In this document: positions 51,258-61,830 of the stretch, piece after piece
Position numbering within the stretch: the first letter of the stretch is position 1
How the letters are laid out: the number at the start of each line of letters is the position of its first letter
Origin: an uncultured Dokdonella sp.
Lineage (GTDB): Bacteria; Pseudomonadota; Gammaproteobacteria; Xanthomonadales; Rhodanobacteraceae
Reading direction: 5' to 3'
Assembly (NCBI GenBank): GCA_934526015.1
Contig: CAKSZY010000005.1
Location: 1-64,000 of the forward strand
Length of the DNA: 64,000 bases
Made by a program: the position numbers and the translations under genes
The notes under the pieces: generated by a model
The model's input: only the letters and a program-made list of their open reading frames with translations
Databases searched by the model: none
What the model was told of the DNA's origin: nothing

Positions 51258-53486
51258 TCAGCGCGCGCCGGCAGTGGCCAGCGCCTCCTCGACGATGCCG
51301 CGGGTCAGCAGGGTCGGCAGGACCTGGCCGGGACCGTCGCGATCGCCGAAGACGACATACAGCGGCACGCCGACCGCCTTGTGCTGCTGCAGGAAGGCGG
51401 TGATCGCCGGATCGACATTGGTCCAGTCGCCTTTCATGTAGACCGCGCCGGCGCGCCCGAGCGCGTCGCGGAAGGCGTCGGTATCGAGCACGTTCTTCTC
51501 GTTCGCCTTGCAGGTCACGCACCAGTCGGCGGTCATGTTGACGAACACGATGCGCCCGTCCGCGCGCAGGCGGGCGAGCGCATCCGCGGAGTAGGCGACC
51601 GAACCATCGCTGCTTTCGGCGGCGATCCGCGCCGGTGCTTCCAGCTGGCTGACCTTCCACAGCGGCCACAGCGCGGCGAGGAAGACGAGGCCGGCGAGCA
51701 CGCGACCGAGCGTGCGGCCGTTCCAGCGGCTGCGTTCGTGCCACCACAGGGCGAGCGCGAGCACCACCGCGCCGGCCAGCACCCAGCCGATCGCATCGAC
51801 GCCGCGCTGCTTGCCGAGCACCCAGGCCAGCCACACCGCGGTCGCGTACATCGGGAACGCCAGCACCTGCTTGAAGGTTTCCATCCAGGCACCCGGCTTC
51901 GGCAGCCGCGTGGCCAGCGCCGGCACGAAACCGACGACTAGGAACGGCAGGGCAAGACCGAAGCCGAGGGCGAGGAAGATGAGCAGGGCGACGATCGGCG
52001 ACGAAGCGAATGCAAAGGCGAGGGCCGGACCCATGAACGGTGCCGTGCACGGACTGGCGACGACGCAGGCGAGCAGGCCGGTGAAGAAATCGCCGGCGGG
52101 GCCCGACTTGCCGGCCAGCGACTGGCCGGCACCGGCGAGTCCTGCGCCGATGGTGAACACGCCGGAGAGGCTCAGGCCGACCGCGAACAGCACGTAGACG
52201 AGCACGGCGACGAAACCGGGTTGCTGCAGCTGGAATCCCCAGCCGAGCGCCTGGCCGACGCTGCGCAGGGCAATCACCGCGAGGCCGACCACGGCGAAGC
52301 CGGACAACACGCCGGCGGTGTACCAGAGTGCGTGGCGGCGCGCCTTGGCCAGGCTCTCGCCGCTGGCGGCGAGGCCGAGCACCTTCAGCGAAAGCACCGG
52401 CAGCACGCACGGCATCAGGTTGAGGATCAGGCCGCCGAGCACGGCGAACAGCAGTGCGGCGAGGACGCTGATGTCGGCCGCCTGCGGCGGCGTCGAGCGC
52501 AGCGCATTGTCGGCCGAGGCATCGGCGACGGACGCGGTCGCGGCGGGCGCCGCGACGAATCCGGCGGCGGCGACGGCGAGTTGTTCGGCCGTCGCCGCCG
52601 GCAGGTCGACCAGCACGTCGCGTTGCATGACCGGATAGCAGATGCCGTTTTCCTTGCAGCCCTGGAACTCGCCGCGCACGGTGATCGGGCCGGCCGCGCC
52701 GTCGGCGCGGCGCAGCGCCAGCGGCAGCTCGACCTGGCCGTAGTAGACGACCACCGAACCGAAGTGCTCGTCCTCGTGGTCGACGCCGGTGGGCCAGCGC
52801 GGCGCGCCGATCTCGACCCCGGCGCCTTCGACGAGGTCGACGCGGCTGCGGTCGCGATAGAGGTAATAGCCCTTCGGCATGGTCCAGCGCGCCAGCACTT
52901 CGCTCGGACCGGTCGCGATCGCCTCGAACACGAAGGCCTGTTCGGCCGGCAACGCTTCGTCATCGGTCAGCGACGGCGCGCCGAGGCCGAGCAGGCCGCC
53001 GGCGGGTGCGCTTCCCTGCAGCGGCGCGTCGATGGCGGCCGCGGCGGTCGCCGGCAGGGCGAGCGCCAACCGGGTCGGATGCGGCGGGTAGCAGATCTTC
53101 GGGTCGACCTCGTGGCAACCCTGCACGGTGACGGTCAGCTCGAGGGTCGTCGTCGCCGGGTCGGCTTCGTAGGCGAGGCGGCCGTCGACGGCGTCGTGGT
53201 AGATCTCGACGTCGCCGAAGAACTCGTCATGGCGTTCGATGCCGGGCGGCAGTTCGAGCGTGCCGAGGCGGGTTCCCGGCTGGGTCGATTTCGCGCTGAT
53301 GCGCGACTTGTAGAGGTAATAGTTGCGGGCGATGTCCCAGTGCAGGTCGATGCGCCCGGGTTCGCGCACTTCGGCACGCAGCACGAAGGCCTGCTCGACC
53401 GGCAGCAGACCGTCCTGTTCCTGTGCACCGGCGGCCGGCGGAAGGGCGCATGCGGCCAGCAGGCCGGCCAGAAGGATTCGCAACAC
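51258..53486 (-). CDS. dsbD: Thiol:disulfide interchange protein DsbD with two N-terminal DsbD-alpha domains
   Basis: The 742-residue protein carries electrons from cytoplasmic thioredoxin to the periplasm. After a signal peptide come two similar alpha domains: residues about 25-155 (VEQAFVLRAEVREPGRIDLH, with CHEVDPKICYPP) and about 175-300 (AEQAFVFEAIATGPSEVLAR, with CKENGICYPV). The eight-helix beta domain has its Cys pair in LILNLMPCVLPVLSLKVLGL and VVASPCTAPFMG. The gamma thioredoxin domain has NMTADWCVTCKANEKNV. Most DsbD proteins have one alpha domain, so this looks like an internal duplication. The start is GTG at 53484-53486. It is co-transcribed with the TlpA-like gene. Confidence 0.93.
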   Translation of the reverse strand: MLRILLAGLLAACALPPAAGAQEQDGLLPVEQAFVLRAEVREPGRIDLHWDIARNYYLYKSRISAKSTQPGTRLGTLELPPGIERHDEFFGDVEIYHDAVDGRLAYEADPATTTLELTVTVQGCHEVDPKICYPPHPTRLALALPATAAAAIDAPLQGSAPAGGLLGLGAPSLTDDEALPAEQAFVFEAIATGPSEVLARWTMPKGYYLYRDRSRVDLVEGAGVEIGAPRWPTGVDHEDEHFGSVVVYYGQVELPLALRRADGAAGPITVRGEFQGCKENGICYPVMQRDVLVDLPAATAEQLAVAAAGFVAAPAATASVADASADNALRSTPPQAADISVLAALLFAVLGGLILNLMPCVLPVLSLKVLGLAASGESLAKARRHALWYTAGVLSGFAVVGLAVIALRSVGQALGWGFQLQQPGFVAVLVYVLFAVGLSLSGVFTIGAGLAGAGQSLAGKSGPAGDFFTGLLACVVASPCTAPFMGPALAFAFASSPIVALLIFLALGFGLALPFLVVGFVPALATRLPKPGAWMETFKQVLAFPMYATAVWLAWVLGKQRGVDAIGWVLAGAVVLALALWWHERSRWNGRTLGRVLAGLVFLAALWPLWKVSQLEAPARIAAESSDGSVAYSADALARLRADGRIVFVNMTADWCVTCKANEKNVLDTDAFRDALGRAGAVYMKGDWTNVDPAITAFLQQHKAVGVPLYVVFGDRDGPGQVLPTLLTRGIVEEALATAGAR

Positions 53487-53508
53487 GGGCAGCTCCGCTT
53501 CGGACGTT

Positions 53509-53838
53509 TCAGGGCGACCGGTCGGCGCGCGTGGAACCCGCGATCCACTCCAGGTACGCGGCGTGGCCGGCGTCGGCTTCGACCGCGATTATCTCCGGCA
53601 GTTCATATGGATGCACGGCCAGCAGGCGTTCGCGCAGCGCCGCGAAGCGCTCGCGGGTGGTCTTGGCGAGCAGCAGGACCTCGGTTTCCTCCTGCACGGC
53701 CTCGTCCCAGTGGTAGGTGGAGACGAGGCCGCCGAGGCGGCTGACGCAGGCGGCGAGGCGCTCCTCGACGAGCAGGCGCGCCGCCGCGGCCGCGCTCGCT
53801 TCGTCGGGAAAGGTGCTGAAGACGAGCAGTGCGCTCAT
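53509..53838 (-). CDS. cutA: Divalent cation tolerance protein CutA
   Basis: The 109-residue protein shows the CutA1 pattern: LLVFSTFPDEASAAAAARLL, LAACVSRLGGLVSTYHWDEA, EETEVLLLAKTTRERFAALR, and VHPYELPEIIAVEADAG with a late YLEWI. CutA forms a trimer resembling PII proteins and is associated with copper tolerance and, in E. coli, the neighbouring dsbD gene. The same cutA-dsbD neighbourhood occurs here. Length is normal. Only 22 bases separate it from dsbD. Confidence 0.95.
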   Translation of the reverse strand: MSALLVFSTFPDEASAAAAARLLVEERLAACVSRLGGLVSTYHWDEAVQEETEVLLLAKTTRERFAALRERLLAVHPYELPEIIAVEADAGHAAYLEWIAGSTRADRSP

Positions 53839-53920
53839 GCCGGCCGCCGCCCGTGCGCAAGCCGTCGCGCACGTGCGGAGCCCGGCCGGTTGCCGGTTGC
53901 ACCGCGCGTGCGCGTCTTCG

Positions 53921-56176
53921 TCACGGCGTGGCCGACTCGAAACCGTCGGCGAAGATGAGATCGACCGACAGCGGTTCGCAGACCGCCGGATTGACCGACT
54001 CGAACAGCGCGCGGGTGGCCCAGTCCGGATGATCGACGAACGGATTGCGGTTGCCCTGGAAGGCCTGGATGGTGTCGTTGCGCGCGCGCTCCTCGGCGTC
54101 CGGCGGATCGCCGACGTGCCAGGCGAGCAGGTCGGTCAGCAGGCCCATGTACGAGGTGCTGCCGCTGCCGATCTGGCCGCGGATGTCGGTCAGTTCGAGC
54201 TGCGGCTCGCTCTGTCCGCTGAGCGGGTCGGTGCCGCCTTCGTAGCGGATCGCCATGTAGAAGATCGCGCGCGCCATCTCGCCCTTGCGGTGGTTCCACA
54301 CCTCGAACGAACCCTGGTTGCCGTCCGGCGTGCGCACCCAGTTGGAGTTGCCGGGATAGGTGCCGCTGCCGCCGCCGACGCCGCCATTGGATTCGGTGAC
54401 GCGCTCGCCGCAGCCGCTCGAGCAGAACGCGAACGGCTTGTTGCCGCGGTCCGAGTTCCACTGCGTGTCGGACAGCCACAGCATGTGGGTGTCGGTGTAG
54501 GGCGCGTTCGGGAAACCGAGGTTGCCGGTCTGGCTGGGGAAGCCGAGCGAGTTCGGCCAGGTGTGCTCGCGGTTGTAGGTCAGTCCCGAACCGGTGCCGG
54601 CGCGGTCGCTGATCGTGTTGTAGGCGCGGTTGCGGTAGACGTCGATGACCTTGGACGGATTGCCCGGCATCGCCTGGGCGGTTTCGAGGATCGTCCAGGT
54701 GTTGGTGGTGGCGCCGCTGTACGGGTACATGACGTGGCCACGCAGCAGCTGGTGCAGGGTGCAGCGCAGCTGGTCCGGGCTGGAGGTGTTGACCGTTGCG
54801 TAGTGGACCGCCGCGTCGTACGCCGGGGCGACGCTGAAGGCGAGGACGATGTCGTCGTTCATCGGCACGCCGTTGCTGTTGGTGACCGCGGCGGCGGTGA
54901 TGCTGAAGCTGCAGGCCGCGCCGACCGGCATCAGGCTGGCCGGCGTCAGCGTGCGGTTGTTGCCGGCACCGGCCGTGGCCAGCGCGATCGGGGTGCCGTT
55001 GCAGCTCAGCGCGAATGCGTTCGCTGCGGTGGTCACCGCGGTGTCGAATACGGCACGCAGGTCGCTCGCCCGCGGCATCGCCGTGGCGCCCTGGCTCGGC
55101 AGCGACCAGATCAGGTTCGGGCCCGGGCCGCCGGTCGAATTCGACAGGGTGAAGCCGATCGTGTGGTCGGCGGCCATCGGGTCGGGGCTGCCGTCGAGGT
55201 CGGTGACCGCACTGGCAAGGATCGTCAGCGTGCAGGATTCACCGGTGACGAACGCCGGCGTGTGGCTCAGCGCCCAGCTGGTCGCGCCGCCGGAAATGCC
55301 GACCGTGTGCGTGCCCGAACCGGTGCACTGCAGGGTGGCGCCGCCGGCGGTGAACTTGACCGGCTCGCTGAAGCTGACCGCCAGCGGCGTCGCAAGCGGC
55401 ACGTTGCTCGCGCCGTTGGCCGGCGTGGTCCCTGCCACCGTCGGCGGCAGGTCCTGCGGCGGGTCGCCGGAAATGCCGAAGCTGGCATCGTCGATGGCGA
55501 GGCCGTCGTCGGCGCCGGTGACATCGACGTCGAGCCAGCGCACGAACAGGGTGGCGTCGGCGGCGAGGCTGAAGCCGGTGATCGTCGCACTGAGGGTGGT
55601 GCGGTTGGCGGCGGCATTGCCGTCGAGCGCGCCGGTGGCGCCGGCGGAAACCGGGCCGGTGAAATCGAGTGCGTCGACATCGATCCAGGTCGCGGCGGCA
55701 TCGCTGACCGAGGTCGCGTCGAGGCTGTACTGGAAGTCGAGGCGGTCGCTGCGCCCGGCGGTGCCGAGGCGCCACTGCTCGCCGGTGTAGGTGACGGTGA
55801 GGTCGCCGATGGTGGCGCCGCTGTCGTTGCGCAGGCGCGCACCGACCGTCGGCACCAGCGAATTCGAACGCAGCAGGCCGAGCGCGCGCTCGCTGGAAGC
55901 GTCGCTGCCGTAGCTGTAGGTGTTGCCGCTGTTGAGGCCGCCGGTGTCCGCCGCATAGGTCGCATTGGCGTTCGATCCGCTTTCCGAGAACACCCAGCCG
56001 GTCGGCATCGCCGAGCCGGTGCCGGCAGCGGCCAGGGTGTCGAAGGTCTGCACGGCTGCCGGGCCGCCGACCAGCGGCACGCTGCCGTCCTGGGCCAGCG
56101 CGGGAGTGGTCGCCGCGGCGGCGAGGAGAATGATGGCGCCGGAGAGGACGCGACGGGCGGGCAGGAATGTCTTCAC
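53921..56176 (-). CDS. Secreted endonuclease I-type nuclease with Ig-like domains
   Basis: The 751-residue precursor has a signal peptide (residues 1 to about 31). A jelly-roll-like module follows (TFDTLAAAGTGSAMPTGWVF, GDLTVTYTGEQWRLG), then two SbsA/Big_5-like Ig domains (PPTVAGTTPANGASNVPLAT and IWSLPSQGATAMPRASDLRA). The C-terminal EndA/NucM-type nuclease domain (about residues 480-730) has YNREHTWPNSLGFPSQTGNL with the catalytic His, and FEVWNHRKGEMARAIFYMAI. It ends VDLIFADGFESATP. The enzyme should digest extracellular DNA for nutrients or biofilm turnover. The start is GTG at 56174-56176. The short acidic C-terminal motif is common at the ends of exported Rhodanobacteraceae proteins in my memory. 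Confidence 0.88.
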   Translation of the reverse strand: MKTFLPARRVLSGAIILLAAAATTPALAQDGSVPLVGGPAAVQTFDTLAAAGTGSAMPTGWVFSESGSNANATYAADTGGLNSGNTYSYGSDASSERALGLLRSNSLVPTVGARLRNDSGATIGDLTVTYTGEQWRLGTAGRSDRLDFQYSLDATSVSDAAATWIDVDALDFTGPVSAGATGALDGNAAANRTTLSATITGFSLAADATLFVRWLDVDVTGADDGLAIDDASFGISGDPPQDLPPTVAGTTPANGASNVPLATPLAVSFSEPVKFTAGGATLQCTGSGTHTVGISGGATSWALSHTPAFVTGESCTLTILASAVTDLDGSPDPMAADHTIGFTLSNSTGGPGPNLIWSLPSQGATAMPRASDLRAVFDTAVTTAANAFALSCNGTPIALATAGAGNNRTLTPASLMPVGAACSFSITAAAVTNSNGVPMNDDIVLAFSVAPAYDAAVHYATVNTSSPDQLRCTLHQLLRGHVMYPYSGATTNTWTILETAQAMPGNPSKVIDVYRNRAYNTISDRAGTGSGLTYNREHTWPNSLGFPSQTGNLGFPNAPYTDTHMLWLSDTQWNSDRGNKPFAFCSSGCGERVTESNGGVGGGSGTYPGNSNWVRTPDGNQGSFEVWNHRKGEMARAIFYMAIRYEGGTDPLSGQSEPQLELTDIRGQIGSGSTSYMGLLTDLLAWHVGDPPDAEERARNDTIQAFQGNRNPFVDHPDWATRALFESVNPAVCEPLSVDLIFADGFESATP

Positions 56177-56270
56177 GGGGGCCTCTGGACTGTGCTGCGC
56201 AGGTGACGGTCGAAGGAAGCCGGCAACTATAGCCGACCCGGATGACGTTTCCGATGCGGTCGCCGCGCCG

Positions 56271-58886
56271 TCAGCAGCGGTCGTGGCGGCCGTGGACGGC
56301 GTTGGCAGGCAGGTTCCGGCAGCGCCCGGTGGGGTCTTCGGCATGGTGCCAGGGACCGGTGCGCGCATGCACGGCGTGCTCGAGGGCGGCCCGCGAGGGC
56401 GCATTGAACAGCGGTGCGTTCTCGCGCATGGTCGATTCGAAGCTCGGCCGGTAGGCGCCGCCGGGATGGTAGTCGGCGCCGGCAAACACGCCGAGGCCGC
56501 CGTCCATGCCGAAATCCGGTGCCGTCGCGCCGGATGCCAGCCAGCCGGCCCAGGGCACGCGCAGCGGATCGGCGACGAAGGCCACGTTCGGACAATGGAA
56601 CGTGTCGACGCCATGCCGGGGGTGCACCCCCGTGTACTCGTCGTATTCGTCACAGAGGATGCCGATGGAGTGCCCCATTTCGTGCGAAGGCGCGGACTCC
56701 AGGTGCCGGCGCCGACCCGCGCCGGACGGCCAGGTCAACGTCCCGGTCGGGCCGATGAACACATTGCCGCGCGCGCCGCTTTCGACCGGCTGGTTGACGA
56801 GAATGATGACGTGGTCGACTTCCGGCAGGAGCGCAAGCGCGCGCTGGATGGCGGCGGGGCGGTCGACCAGCATCAAGGCGCGCGGCAGCACGAAGTTCGC
56901 TCCATAGCGCGTGTCGCGCTGGAGCGTGCGCGTGCCGTCGGCCTGGGTGATGTCGAAACCGGCCTGTGCGGACGGCTCGAACAACAGCCAGGCATTGAAG
57001 GCATGCTGGTGCTCGTTCCAGAAATCGGCGCCGAGCATCGCGCGCATGAAATCGCGCGCGTTCAGTTCGAACTCGGCGGCCTCGCCGCGGTTGAGGATGC
57101 CGTCGCCGTTGCTGTCGACGAACGGCTCGTTGCCCGACGCCGGATCGGGCGTGTCGAGCAATGCCAGGTCGGGCGAGCCGAAGATGCGGTAGCGGTCGCC
57201 GAGGACTCCGTCGCCGTCGACATCGAAGACCCCGTTGCCATTCACGTCGAGCCAGAAGATGCCGTCCCAGCTGCCGTTGCCGTTGCTGTCGGTCCAGCTT
57301 TCATCGCCCGCGACATAGCCTTCGGCGAGGAACAGGAAGTTGAAGCGGCTCCCCCGTTCGCCGTCGCCATGGATGCGGATCAGCCCGGAATCGAGGATGC
57401 TCTCGTGCGCCACTTCGTCGAAGCGGACCGTGGTCGGCAGCGGGCGGCCGTCGAGGATGAAGCTCTTGCGCGCTTCGCTGGCCTCGACATGGGTGGGGTC
57501 GAAATTGACGACCCATCCCGGCGTGTACGGAATCTCGAAGTCCGCATCGCCCTCGAATCCGGAGAACCGCCACCACCACAACCCGTTGAGGCGGTCGGCC
57601 ACGGTCACCAGGAACTGGTCCGCCGGCTCGCCGTCGGCACCGAGCACGCGGCCGCGCCAGACGAGGGTGCGCGCGGCCAGGGTGAAGCGGTGGCTGCGCG
57701 AGGTCGTCGCCCCGCTGCGGACGTTGACCGTGTCGATGTCCACCGGCATCCAGCCCGGCAGGGAGAACTGGAAGGAGTAGTCGCCCGGCGTCAGCTGCAG
57801 GCGGTAGCGCGCCGAACAGTACTGCGCGGTCGATGCGGGATCGGGCGGGGTGACCTGCATGCGTGCGCTGGCCTGGAAGTGGCGGCGGAAGAAGCGCTCG
57901 CCGCGCGCGGTGCCGACCTCGATCGCCGGGGTGTAGGCCAGCGGCGTGTGGTACGGGTGCGGCTGCAGCGCCAGCGCGCACGGCAGGTCGGCGACGAACT
58001 CGAACCAGCCGGCGTCCTCGACCGCGGCGATGGCCGGCACTTCCATGTCGCCCTGCACGACCACCGGCCCGCTGCGTGCCGGGGACCGGTAGAAGTACGG
58101 CGTGACCACGTCCAGGCGGTTGTCGTCGATCTCGAACTCGTAGCGGCCGGACGGCAGCGGCACCTCGAAGCGGCCGTTCGCCGGATCGGCCTCGGTCGAC
58201 ACCACGAAGCGGCCCGTGTCCGCCTCGAACACGCGGACCTCGTAGCGGTCGGTCGATGCCTGGCCGGTCACGCGATGCATCGGGGCATTGCCGCCTTTTG
58301 CCGGAGCGGCCTTGTGCGGCGCGGCGCGGCGCGTGTCGGGCGCGCGCATGTCCGGCATCGGCGATGGCCATGCCGGTTCCCGCGCGGCGGCGCCGGCCGG
58401 CGCGTTGGCGGCGCGCTTGCGGCGGTCCTCGTGCAGCTGCCGGGTCGACTCGAGGGCCTTGCGCACATCCCTGGCCAGCAGCGCGCCGGCCTCGCGCGCC
58501 GCTGCCAGCAGGGCTTCGTCGACGACGCGGGTCCAGCGCACGGCGTCGGTGTCGTCGTGGATCGTCAGGCGCACACCGGCGGCGATGGCCGGAACCGCCA
58601 CGGTGAAACCGGGCGTATCGTTTTCCCCGCCGTGGAAGCGCTTCGGCGCAGCAAACGCGCGTGTCCACAAGGCGCGCCCGTCACTGCCGGCGGCCTCGAT
58701 GCGCCACTGCACGCCGGCACCCGGGCGCGCCGCGGACACGCGGTCGATCGTGGCGATCGACTGCAGCTGCAACTCGCGCCCGCTGGATGCCGCCAGTTCC
58801 AGCACGAGGCCGTCGGGCGCCGCCGCGGCGGGGCGGGTGCCGCAAAGGCATGCGATCAGCGCGATCCACGGGATGAAGTTCCGCAT
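56271..58886 (-). CDS. Secreted M64-family metallopeptidase
   Basis: The 871-residue precursor has a signal peptide (MRNFIPWIALIACLCGTRPA then AA), beta-rich N-terminal domains, a carboxypeptidase-regulatory-like segment (ADTGRFVVSTEADPANGRFE), and a C-terminal peptidase M64 domain. The zinc motif is SHEMGHSIGILCDEYDEYTG (HExGH, with a downstream acidic region), and the domain starts at SRFNFLFLAEGYVAGDES. Between the domain start and the zinc site lie calcium-binding DxNGNG loops (DSNGNGSWDG, DVNGNGVFDVDGDGVLGD, DSNGDGILNR). M64 includes IgA-cleaving peptidases, but the physiological substrate is unknown. It shares strand and style with the secreted nuclease downstream. Confidence 0.88.
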   Translation of the reverse strand: MRNFIPWIALIACLCGTRPAAAAPDGLVLELAASSGRELQLQSIATIDRVSAARPGAGVQWRIEAAGSDGRALWTRAFAAPKRFHGGENDTPGFTVAVPAIAAGVRLTIHDDTDAVRWTRVVDEALLAAAREAGALLARDVRKALESTRQLHEDRRKRAANAPAGAAAREPAWPSPMPDMRAPDTRRAAPHKAAPAKGGNAPMHRVTGQASTDRYEVRVFEADTGRFVVSTEADPANGRFEVPLPSGRYEFEIDDNRLDVVTPYFYRSPARSGPVVVQGDMEVPAIAAVEDAGWFEFVADLPCALALQPHPYHTPLAYTPAIEVGTARGERFFRRHFQASARMQVTPPDPASTAQYCSARYRLQLTPGDYSFQFSLPGWMPVDIDTVNVRSGATTSRSHRFTLAARTLVWRGRVLGADGEPADQFLVTVADRLNGLWWWRFSGFEGDADFEIPYTPGWVVNFDPTHVEASEARKSFILDGRPLPTTVRFDEVAHESILDSGLIRIHGDGERGSRFNFLFLAEGYVAGDESWTDSNGNGSWDGIFWLDVNGNGVFDVDGDGVLGDRYRIFGSPDLALLDTPDPASGNEPFVDSNGDGILNRGEAAEFELNARDFMRAMLGADFWNEHQHAFNAWLLFEPSAQAGFDITQADGTRTLQRDTRYGANFVLPRALMLVDRPAAIQRALALLPEVDHVIILVNQPVESGARGNVFIGPTGTLTWPSGAGRRRHLESAPSHEMGHSIGILCDEYDEYTGVHPRHGVDTFHCPNVAFVADPLRVPWAGWLASGATAPDFGMDGGLGVFAGADYHPGGAYRPSFESTMRENAPLFNAPSRAALEHAVHARTGPWHHAEDPTGRCRNLPANAVHGRHDRC

Positions 58887-58962
58887 CGGGCAGCTCCTGA
58901 AGGACGAACCCCGACCCTAGCTTTCCCGGCGCCGCCAGTTCAACCGACCCGCCTGCAAAGCC

Positions 58963-59043
58963 CTTGAAACGTCGCCCCGAGGCGCCACCTGTCGGGACAG
59001 CCGGCGACGCGGGCTTCCCTGCGGGAAACTGCGCCGCTAGAAT
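58963..59043 (+). promoter_or_regulatory. Candidate heat-shock and vegetative promoters of groES-groEL
   Basis: CTTGAAA at 58963-58969 matches the sigma-32 -35 box exactly. A GCCACCTGT about 14 bases on is a poor -10 (consensus CCCCATNT). Closer to the gene, TAGAAT at 59038-59043 resembles a vegetative -10 with TTCCCT 17 bases upstream, and it abuts the CIRCE operator. The -35 match is firm; the rest is tentative. Confidence 0.5.
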
Positions 59044-59069
59044 TGGCACTCATCTGCGCCGAGTGCTAG
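59043..59069 (+). promoter_or_regulatory. CIRCE operator for the HrcA repressor
   Basis: TTGGCACTC (59043-59051), nine spacer bases, then GAGTGCTAG (59061-59069) matches the CIRCE consensus TTAGCACTC-N9-GAGTGCTAA with one change in each half. Placed 49 bases before the groES start and next to a -10 box, it should let HrcA repress groESL at normal temperature. Confidence 0.93.
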
Positions 59070-59117
59070 CAGCCCGGCATGAATTCCAATCCCGTCAACC
59101 TGTTGAAGGAAGAACCC

Positions 59118-61117
<2,000 letters not shown>

Positions 61118-61142
61118 TCCCCGCAGTCCATCGAGCGTGACC

Positions 61143-61171
61143 ACAACGCCCGGCCCCGCGCCGGGCGTTGT
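61143..61171 (+). terminator. Strong stem-loop after groEL
   Basis: ACAACGCCCGGC (61143-61154) pairs perfectly with GCCGGGCGTTGT (61160-61171) around a 5-base loop. It lies 25 bases after the groEL stop. A U-tract is absent, so it may act as an mRNA 3' end stabiliser or with Rho, or as a terminator of lower efficiency. Confidence 0.65.
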
Positions 61172-61299
61172 GCATTCCGGGATCGGCTGCGGGAAGAGCG
61201 CAACGACATCGGAGAGCGCCGAAGCAAACCGGCAACCGTGCAGATGGGCGCCTATACTCGCCCCTCAAGTTGCGCAAGGCGCCGTCCCGAGTCGAGGTG

Positions 61300-61830
61300 A
61301 TGGATCCGTCCATGTCCAGGAACGTCGCACGCCGCCGCTGGCTCACCGGGCTGGCGGCCCTGCTGCTGCCGATGCTGTTGGCGGCTCCGGTGGTGTGGAT
61401 ATTGAATCGGCAAGCGGCGGACCTGCGCGGCGAAGAACGGCAACTGCGAAACGAGATCCTGCGCCTGGATCGCGCCCTCGTCGAGATCGAGGCGCTCGAC
61501 CGGGTGAGGGCAACGATTCTTGCGCGCAAGTCGATCGTCGAGACGCTGGATGAACGGCGGTCGCGCGCGGTGCGCCTGCTCAACGCGCTCGGCGCGCTGC
61601 CCGGCGGAGTGCAACTGGGCACGGTGACGGCCCGAGGTGACAGCGTGACCTTGACCGGTGTCGCCGTGGTACCGATCGAGGGAGCGATGATGGCGCTTGC
61701 GACCGCCGGACTGGACGACGTCAGGGTGGAGCCCGCCGCCGCCGTGCCGCCGGGCGTGCCCGTACCCTTCGAGATCCGCGCAAGCGTCCCGGGCACGCTG
61801 CGCGCGGACGCCGGCCCGCCCTCGCCATGA
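61300..61830 (+). CDS. PilN-like type IV pilus inner membrane protein
   Basis: The 176-residue protein has a short cytoplasmic N-terminus (MDPSMSRNVARRRWLTGLAA), one transmembrane helix (LLLPMLLAAPVVWILN), a coiled coil (LRGEERQLRNEILRLDRALV) and a periplasmic ferredoxin-like domain (ALGALPGGVQLGTVTARGDS). This layout is that of PilN or GspL-type alignment proteins. Its stop overlaps the next start (ATGA). The conserved N-terminal peptide that docks PilM (INLLP-like) is not obvious, and no pilM gene lies upstream. An ATG at 61312 with GGA seven bases before it is an equally good start. Confidence 0.72.
   Translation: MDPSMSRNVARRRWLTGLAALLLPMLLAAPVVWILNRQAADLRGEERQLRNEILRLDRALVEIEALDRVRATILARKSIVETLDERRSRAVRLLNALGALPGGVQLGTVTARGDSVTLTGVAVVPIEGAMMALATAGLDDVRVEPAAAVPPGVPVPFEIRASVPGTLRADAGPPSP

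Noticed and set aside
58963..58990. Complete sigma-32 promoter for groES
   Set aside because: The -35 box is a perfect match but the -10 is poor, so I list it only as a candidate together with the vegetative -10 near the CIRCE element.
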